A model generated the notes under the pieces. That model made no database searches. It saw only the letters and a program-made list of their open reading frames with translations, and had not been told where the DNA came from. A DNA stretch of 64,000 nt from an uncultured Pseudomonadales bacterium. GTDB lineage: Bacteria; Pseudomonadota; Gammaproteobacteria; Pseudomonadales; Cellvibrionaceae. The translations under genes were made by a program, and so were the position numbers. Below are positions 58,010-64,000 of this stretch, in pieces; position 1 is the stretch's first letter, and the number at the start of each line of letters is the position of its first letter. The stretch lies in assembly GCA_947487765.1 (NCBI GenBank), contig CANKXO010000001.1, positions 1,178,001-1,242,000 on the forward strand, in the 5' to 3' direction.

Positions 58010-58945
58010 ATGGTTACCTCTAGCAAGTTGAATTTACAACCCCAAGGTGCGTATGTCGATTTGCCAGCCTTGCAACAACTACGTTACTTGGCACAACCTC
58101 TGACAAGCTCCACCAGAATGGCAAATAATAATGCAACAAGCGGACAACACCATAGTCGTGCTTTAAGTCGTGGTATGGAGTTTGAGGAAGTCAGGCTATA
58201 CCAAGCAGGTGATGATGTTCGCAATATAGACTGGCGAGTCACTGCACGCACACAAACAACACATACCAAATGTTACCGTGATGAAAAAGAAAAACCAGTT
58301 ATTACTCTGGTTGATCAACGACGTTCACTATTTTTTGGTAGTCAACACTGTTTTAAATCTGTTTATGCCTGTCATTTGGCGGCATTAATTAATTGGTCAA
58401 CATTAAAGCGCGGTGATCGTGTTGGCGGCTTGGTTTTAGACACCCATGAAATCCATGAAACCCGACCTGCCCGTTCGAATAAAGCAGTGAATCGATGGTT
58501 ACAAATGCTTTCTCAATCCAATTTAAAAATTGATATCACGTCAAATCATCAAGAGCCTTCATTACTCTCTGCGTTAAAGCAATTACAGCGTATTACACGT
58601 AGTGGAACTGAGTGTGTTTTGATTAGCGATTTTTACGATTTAACAACCGAATGTGAAAAAATACTGTTTCAGCTATCAAGACATAATACTTTAAAACTCT
58701 ATTGGGTAATTGATGCATTAGAAAAACATTTACCGATACTATCAGAAGTAACGATAAGTGATGGCCAGCAAAGAACGTCGTTATCGATTAATCAAAAATT
58801 ACAATCAGGCCAACAACAACAATTTATTAAAAAACAAGAGTTCTTACGCGAAATATCCCAGCGCTTATCAATACAATTAATAGAGGTAGATACCACACAA
58901 AAGTTAACCGATCATTTGAAATTAAATAATAGAAGAAGCCTCTAG
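58010..58945 (+). CDS. DUF58 protein of the Bat operon
   Basis: 311 residues. The DUF58 signature YQAGDDVRNIDWRVTAR (about 64-80) is clear; the rest resembles a VWA-like fold (ITLVDQRRSLFFG, TECVLISDFYD). It is usually paired with MoxR ATPases. Starts 2 bp after the moxR stop. Soluble by its sequence. Confidence 0.9.
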   Translation: MVTSSKLNLQPQGAYVDLPALQQLRYLAQPLTSSTRMANNNATSGQHHSRALSRGMEFEEVRLYQAGDDVRNIDWRVTARTQTTHTKCYRDEKEKPVITLVDQRRSLFFGSQHCFKSVYACHLAALINWSTLKRGDRVGGLVLDTHEIHETRPARSNKAVNRWLQMLSQSNLKIDITSNHQEPSLLSALKQLQRITRSGTECVLISDFYDLTTECEKILFQLSRHNTLKLYWVIDALEKHLPILSEVTISDGQQRTSLSINQKLQSGQQQQFIKKQEFLREISQRLSIQLIEVDTTQKLTDHLKLNNRRSL

Positions 58946-58946
58946 A

Positions 58947-59465
58947 ATGGCAGAACCATTAGGAAAGACATCTCTTCCGATAGAAGATATTATTACACCA
59001 GAGTCTGTTGATTTTTGGCCTCTGGCCATCGGCTGGTGGTTACTTCTTATTTTAAGCTTTATTGTTATGGTTGGACTTTTTTTAATTTATAAAAAACATA
59101 AGAAAAAATGGGGGTACCGTAAACAAGCTTTATATCTACTTGAGCAAACCTTTAAAAAATGGAAAGCCAAGAAAAGTAGTAACGAAGACACATGCCATGA
59201 ATTATTAACGCTATTAAAACGCACTGCTATAACGGCATACCCTGACCAGAGTATTTCTTCTCTACATGGTGAAGCTTGGTTAGATTTATTAAATTCCCAA
59301 ACACCATCACCTTTATTTGATAAAGCTATGAGGAATGTTATTCGCACACAGCAATATCAAAAAAAAGTTAATGTCGATATCAATACATTAAAAAACATAT
59401 GTGAACAATGGATAAAACAACATAAGAGCCAATGGAAATTTACTGTCAAAGGAGAAAATGACTGA
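58947..59465 (+). CDS. DUF4381 membrane protein of the Bat operon
   Basis: 172 residues with one transmembrane helix at about 26-47 (WPLAIGWWLLLILSFIVMVGLFLIY) and a cytoplasmic or periplasmic Lys-rich domain. LLTLLKRTAITAYPDQSISSLHGEAWLDLLN matches DUF4381, found only in MoxR/Bat operons. Stop overlaps the batA start by a base. Confidence 0.85.
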   Translation: MAEPLGKTSLPIEDIITPESVDFWPLAIGWWLLLILSFIVMVGLFLIYKKHKKKWGYRKQALYLLEQTFKKWKAKKSSNEDTCHELLTLLKRTAITAYPDQSISSLHGEAWLDLLNSQTPSPLFDKAMRNVIRTQQYQKKVNVDINTLKNICEQWIKQHKSQWKFTVKGEND

Positions 59466-60523
59466 TGTTTCAATTTTCCTGGCCATGGGTTTTCATCATG
59501 TTACCTTTACCGTTATGTATTTACTTTTTTGTTAAACCGACAAAAAGAAAACACGCAGCGGTTGTTGTACCTTTTTATCATCAACTCACATCGATTGATA
59601 ATAAGGCTTTAGTGAAAAATACGCGTCAGCACTGGTTGGTGTTGATTTTATTAATATTATTATGGTTATTATTGGTTTCTGCAGCTGCCAGGCCACAATG
59701 GACCGGAGAGCCTGTAGCACTTTCATCATCAGGCCGTGATTTATTATTAGCCGTGGATATCTCTGACAGTATGGATCAACAAGACATGGTCATCGACGGC
59801 GAACCTTCTACCCGGTTACAAGCCGTTAAACAAGTTGTCGAAAATTTTATAGAAAGACGTAAAGGTGATCGTATTGGGCTTGTATTATTTGGTTCAAATG
59901 CATATTTACAAACACCACTAACATTCGACACTAAAACCGTTGCCCAATTCTTACAAGAAGCGCAACTAGGCTTTGCTGGCCCTAAAACAGCCATTGGCGA
60001 TGCTATTGGCTTATCAGTAAAGCGCTTACAAGACTTAAAGCAGTCAAAGGATAACCGTATTGTCATATTGTTAACGGATGGAGCTAATACTGCAGGTGAG
60101 GTCGAACCCTTACAAGCGGCAACATTGGCAGAGCAAACGGGCATCAAAGTATATACTGTTGGCATCGGTGCGGACGAAATGATTATTCGTGGCTTTTTTG
60201 GGCCAAGACGAGTCAACCCTTCTGCACAGTTAGATGAGCAAACATTAGTAAAAATTGCACAATCAACAGGAGGACGGTACTTTCGTGCACGTGAAACCGA
60301 AGAGCTGGAAGAGATTTATCAAGAGTTAGATAAGTTAGAACCTATCGATCAGGATCAGGAATGGTTGAGGCCTACCCAATCTTTATATATGTGGCCACTA
60401 TCTTTATCGCTACTATTTAGCGTTATCATTGGCCTACTCTATTTGTATAAAGAACAAAACTTGACTAGAAAATCAGCCAAAAATCAGATCTCTGATAAAA
60501 AATTAAAAACAGGAAGTCTGTAA
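59465..60523 (+). CDS. batA: BatA-type VWA-domain membrane protein
   Basis: 352 residues. Two N-terminal transmembrane helices (about 6-24 and 57-74), a VWA domain (about 92-285) with an intact MIDAS motif DISDS (98-102) and the conserved threonine in PLTFD, and a C-terminal helix (about 310-330). Binds metal and ligand or partner proteins on the periplasmic side. Overlaps batB by 1 nt. Confidence 0.92.
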   Translation: MFQFSWPWVFIMLPLPLCIYFFVKPTKRKHAAVVVPFYHQLTSIDNKALVKNTRQHWLVLILLILLWLLLVSAAARPQWTGEPVALSSSGRDLLLAVDISDSMDQQDMVIDGEPSTRLQAVKQVVENFIERRKGDRIGLVLFGSNAYLQTPLTFDTKTVAQFLQEAQLGFAGPKTAIGDAIGLSVKRLQDLKQSKDNRIVILLTDGANTAGEVEPLQAATLAEQTGIKVYTVGIGADEMIIRGFFGPRRVNPSAQLDEQTLVKIAQSTGGRYFRARETEELEEIYQELDKLEPIDQDQEWLRPTQSLYMWPLSLSLLFSVIIGLLYLYKEQNLTRKSAKNQISDKKLKTGSL

Positions 60524-62364
60524 TGGATTGGTTCGATAACTTCCATTTTATTCGTCCCCTCTGGTTCATTGCCTTGTTACCTTTATTTTGGATAGCTTAT
60601 TGTTTATGGAAGCAACAGCAACATGGAACAGGTTTAGAAAAATGTATCAGTCAAGATCTTTTACAACATTTAGCCTTAGGCAACAAAGAAGGTAAGTCAT
60701 TAAACTCTATCTTGGCGTTAACCATTATTTGGAGCATCGTTGTTACAACACTTGCAGGCCCTGCCTGGGAAAAGAGGCCGCAACCTTTATTTAAATCTGA
60801 ATCAGCAGTAATCATTGCACTAGACTTATCACCTAGCATGCGAGCTGAAGATGTAAAACCTTCACGCATTATTCGCGCTCATTTAAAAATACAGGATTTT
60901 TTAAGCCAACGAAGAGATGGGCTAACAGCGCTGATTGTCTATGCTGGAGAAGCTCATGTAGTGACGCCTTTTACAGATGATACCCGTACAATCATTAACT
61001 TATTACCAACTCTGAAACCTGGCATTCTTCCTCTCCCCGGTAGCAATACTGAAATGGCTATTGAAATAGCTAAAGAATTAATACAAACATCAGCTTTACC
61101 GAAAGCCTCTTTATTATTAATTACCGATAATGTCGATCCCGATGCTTTACCTACAATTGAACAAGGGTTATCCAATAATATAGACCTAGTAATCATGGGA
61201 ATCGGTACAGATTCTGGAGCCCCTATTCCAAATAAGGGTGATTTTTTAAAAGACAAAAATGATAGCGTTATTATTGCCAAGCGTAATAGCGATGTCATGC
61301 AAACATTAGCAACACAAACTGGCGGTTATTATCTACCATTACAATCTGACGGCAGTGACATTGATTTTTTTAACCAGCATATCAAACAGAGCTTTACTAC
61401 TGGTAAAAAGCTCAATGAACAAGAGCGAAATAGTGATATTTGGTATGAATTTGGGCCCACCTTGCTAGTTTTATTACTACCCTTCATTGCATTATTTTTT
61501 AGAAAAGGTTGGCTATTAAGTATATCCTTTATCAGTATCACTCTGAGCAGCTCATTAATACCACAACACGCTCACGCGTCTTGGTTTGATTCGTTGTGGA
61601 AAAATAAGGACCAACAAGGTTTAGAATCATGGGAAAAAAATGATTATAAATCAGCTAGCCAGCAATTTAACAACCCTCAATGGCAAGGCAGTGCTCACTA
61701 TAAAAATGGTGACTACACAGAAGCACTAAAATTTTTTGAAAAAGATAGTACAGCGATTGGCGACTATAATCGTGGCAACGCATTAGCTCAACTTAAACGC
61801 TATGATGATGCTATCACTGCCTATAATGATTCATTAAAGAAAGACCCTGAACTTGAGCAGGCAAAAAATAATAAAAAAGTTATCGAAGACTTAAAAAAAC
61901 AACAAGAAGAGCAGCAAAACAACCAAAAAAATGATTCCAACAAAGAAAATAGCAACAAATCACGAGATGAGCAGAATCAACAGTCTAATGGAAATGAAAA
62001 AATAGACTCTGATTCTGGACAGCCCAATCAAGATACAGGAGATAGTCAGTCGAGCAATTCTAATGAACAAGAAAATCTAAATAATGAAGATAATCAACCT
62101 CAACAAGAAAATCGCGAATTAGACGAAGAACAAACTCAAGAAGAAAGTAACCAAGATGATTTGGAAACAGAACAAATAGCAGGTGCAACCGAAAATCTAT
62201 CTGCTGAAGAACAGCAAGCTTTACAACAATGGTTAAGAAAGGTACCTGATGACCCAAGCGGGTTATTAAAAAGAAAGTTTGAATATGAATTTTTAAAACG
62301 AAGAAAACTCTATCAACAAGGCGAATGGGAATTACCTGAAAATAATGCTCACAAGCGTTATTAA
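60523..62364 (+). CDS. batB: BatB-type VWA-TPR protein with long acidic/Gln-Asn-rich tail
   Basis: 613 residues. Two N-terminal helices, a VWA domain with MIDAS DLSPS (101-105), a further helix near 310-325, then TPR repeats (about 365-455; e.g. AIGDYNRGNALAQLKRYDDAITAYNDSLKKDPELEQ), and a ~110-residue tail dominated by Gln, Asn, Glu, Ser and Asp (about 460-570) before a conserved Pro/Lys/Arg C-terminus (WLRKVPDDPSGLLKRKF). It combines parts known as separate BatB and BatC proteins in some species, so it is a VWA-TPR fusion. Confidence 0.88.
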   Translation: MDWFDNFHFIRPLWFIALLPLFWIAYCLWKQQQHGTGLEKCISQDLLQHLALGNKEGKSLNSILALTIIWSIVVTTLAGPAWEKRPQPLFKSESAVIIALDLSPSMRAEDVKPSRIIRAHLKIQDFLSQRRDGLTALIVYAGEAHVVTPFTDDTRTIINLLPTLKPGILPLPGSNTEMAIEIAKELIQTSALPKASLLLITDNVDPDALPTIEQGLSNNIDLVIMGIGTDSGAPIPNKGDFLKDKNDSVIIAKRNSDVMQTLATQTGGYYLPLQSDGSDIDFFNQHIKQSFTTGKKLNEQERNSDIWYEFGPTLLVLLLPFIALFFRKGWLLSISFISITLSSSLIPQHAHASWFDSLWKNKDQQGLESWEKNDYKSASQQFNNPQWQGSAHYKNGDYTEALKFFEKDSTAIGDYNRGNALAQLKRYDDAITAYNDSLKKDPELEQAKNNKKVIEDLKKQQEEQQNNQKNDSNKENSNKSRDEQNQQSNGNEKIDSDSGQPNQDTGDSQSSNSNEQENLNNEDNQPQQENRELDEEQTQEESNQDDLETEQIAGATENLSAEEQQALQQWLRKVPDDPSGLLKRKFEYEFLKRRKLYQQGEWELPENNAHKRY

Positions 62365-62394
62365 CATATTTTAAAAATATAAAGAATTAATTAA

Positions 62395-64000
62395 ATGAAT
62401 ACATATTGCAAATTAGTGGCATTTATTTTTTTATGTATGCTAAGCCACATAACTTATAGTTTATCACTTGACTCAGAAGTTGACCGCACAACAATAGCCA
62501 GTAATGAATCTTTACGCCTAGTTATTACGGCTGATGAGAGTGCTTCTGAAGTCATAGATTTTAGCCAGCTGACTCATCAATTCGATATTATTAATCAACA
62601 GCAAAGTACTCAAACATCTATTCTTAATGGCCAAGTCTCATCAAATACACAATGGATATTAATTTTAAGCCCGAAAGAAACTGGGAAATTAATTATCCCT
62701 TCATTTGAATACCGTAGAATTTATAGCCCGGCCATTACCATTACTGTCACAGAAACCGCACAAGCCCAAGGCAAAAATGACCCAAACCCTGATGTTTTTT
62801 TCCAGATAGAAAGCAACAAAGACAATATTTATGTGCAGCAACAATTATTATTAACCATGCGTCTCTACTATAAAGTTGCACTTTCGAGTTATGATGATGA
62901 AGAATTCAAACTGGATAATACTGCTATAGAACTAGTATCTGAAAAGAATTTAAAGACTAAATTTCGCGGAAAAAGTTATAATGTTTTAGAAAAAGTATAT
63001 GCCCTACACCCTCAATCTGTCGGGGAGTTAAACATTCCAGCTCAATCCTGGAGGCTAGAAAAATCATTGCGCTCATTTAGTTTTGGCCGTTCTGGAAATC
63101 CCTATTTGTATGTCAGAAGCGAACCTTTAACCATTCAAGTTAAGGCTATACCGGAAACAAGCACTGCTAAAAACTGGCTTCCTGCTGAAGAAATCAAATT
63201 AGAAGGCAAATGGAAGCAATCTATCCTGCGGGCAACAGTCGGTGAGCCCCTTAACTATCAACTTGCATTAAGTGCTAATGGGTTAATAGCTGCTCAGCTA
63301 CCCGAAATCGTACTACCTAAAACAGATGATTTTACAATATATACAGATCAGTCTGAGGCTAATAATACTAAAGAGGCCTCTGGAATTACTGGGCTTCGCA
63401 CGAGCAATTTTGCCGTTATTCCACGTAAAGCAGGTACATTTACATTCCCCCAGGTAGCCATTAAATGGTGGGACATAAAAACTGATAAAGAAAAAAGTTT
63501 GGTACTCTCAGAACAAACAATTATTGTAGCGAACAGCACTGAGAATAACAGTGAAAAACTACCTACCTTACCATCAACCACAGATGTAGTCGCGCCAAAG
63601 GCAGATCATTCAAAAATAATATTCTGGCAAATAATTTCCATAATATTATTGATAGCGGTTAGCACCCTACTATTTTTATTATATAAATTCAAAAAAGGAA
63701 CTTTAAATTTTTCTACTGCAAGCTCTGGCAAGGCACCGAGAAAAGATAACAACCTTAGCCATAGTATTCAAGAAATACAAAAAGCTGCCGACCATCAAGA
63801 TTGGATACGATTACGAGGCGCAATTATTCAATGGGGTAAAATTCACTTTCACAACCCTGATATTAACTCTTTTTTAGAGATTGTAAATTTATTGCCAGAG
63901 TTACAACTTCCATTACAACAACTCGACAATAAAATATATGGTCGAAGAAGCGGCGAAAAATACAATCCTTCAACCCTAATTCAATTGATCAAGACTATCA
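62395..64000 (+). CDS. batD: BatD-type protein (3' end outside window)
   Basis: The ATG at 62395 opens a frame that stays open to the window end (over 535 codons). A signal peptide (AFIFLCMLSHITYSLSL) is followed by a large extracytoplasmic region of beta-rich repeats (e.g. NESLRLVITADESA, DVFFQIESNKDNIYVQQQLLLTMRLYYKV), then a transmembrane helix around 63630-63690 (IIFWQIISIILLIAVSTLLFLLY) and a cytoplasmic domain. This is the BatD layout. It closes the BatA/BatB operon at 30 bp distance. Confidence 0.88.
   Translation, partial: MNTYCKLVAFIFLCMLSHITYSLSLDSEVDRTTIASNESLRLVITADESASEVIDFSQLTHQFDIINQQQSTQTSILNGQVSSNTQWILILSPKETGKLIIPSFEYRRIYSPAITITVTETAQAQGKNDPNPDVFFQIESNKDNIYVQQQLLLTMRLYYKVALSSYDDEEFKLDNTAIELVSEKNLKTKFRGKSYNVLEKVYALHPQSVGELNIPAQSWRLEKSLRSFSFGRSGNPYLYVRSEPLTIQVKAIPETSTAKNWLPAEEIKLEGKWKQSILRATVGEPLNYQLALSANGLIAAQLPEIVLPKTDDFTIYTDQSEANNTKEASGITGLRTSNFAVIPRKAGTFTFPQVAIKWWDIKTDKEKSLVLSEQTIIVANSTENNSEKLPTLPSTTDVVAPKADHSKIIFWQIISIILLIAVSTLLFLLYKFKKGTLNFSTASSGKAPRKDNNLSHSIQEIQKAADHQDWIRLRGAIIQWGKIHFHNPDINSFLEIVNLLPELQLPLQQLDNKIYGRRSGEKYNPSTLIQLIKTI

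Overview
The window is a 64 kb stretch of an AT-rich (roughly 40% GC by eye) chromosome from a gammaproteobacterium. The strongest placement evidence is gene order: serS-cysG, crcB, rarA, lolA, ftsK, trxB, aat, bpt, infA, clpA, clpS, cspD, monomeric idh is a Pseudomonas/Cellvibrio-type housekeeping block, followed by the enterobacterial-type string rluE-nudJ-mnmA-hflD. Accessory genes for acrylate and (probably) trigonelline, both linked to algal or plant metabolites, suggest a marine or alga/invertebrate-associated lifestyle; that part is inference. I see no tRNA, rRNA, CRISPR, insertion sequence, integrase or prophage gene.

Layout. 1-3.5 kb: 3' part of a benzoylformate-decarboxylase-like ThDP enzyme, a Tat-exported isochorismatase-fold hydrolase and an AraC regulator. 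3.6-5.4 kb: acuR-acuI, a TetR repressor and acryloyl-CoA reductase, each preceded by a near-identical operator. 5.4-8.7 kb: a fatty acid cis/trans isomerase (heme c type) followed by an unusual signal peptidase I. 9.2-14.4 kb: a complete five-gene LIV-type ABC importer with a Tat-signal binding protein. 14.5-18.2 kb: a DUF4442 hotdog protein and a RimB/RimK/aspartoacylase-like cluster. 18.2-24.8 kb: gor, a YebC-family regulator, ppnN, two unrecognised genes, a YchJ-like protein and djlA.

25.4-33.2 kb is the most interesting region: a divergent catabolic cluster around an FCD-type GntR regulator and a perfect palindromic operator. The five enzyme classes of the Acinetobacter trigonelline (N-methylnicotinate) ring-cleavage pathway are all present (flavin reductase, LLM-type flavin monooxygenase, aldehyde dehydrogenase, alpha/beta hydrolase, succinate-semialdehyde dehydrogenase), together with two genes that pathway does not explain (a DUF1185 'amino acid synthesis' protein and a carboxymuconolactone-decarboxylase-family protein). 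The flavin reductase carries a degenerate Nudix domain.

33.3-35.9 kb: a small basic protein, a chemotaxis receptor and a periplasmic rhodanese. 36-57 kb: the housekeeping block described above, holding a complete N-degron degradation set (aat, bpt, clpS, clpA) within about 6 kb. 57-64 kb: a MoxR/Bat operon (moxR, DUF58, DUF4381, batA, batB, batD) that runs off the end of the window and sits where purB usually follows hflD.
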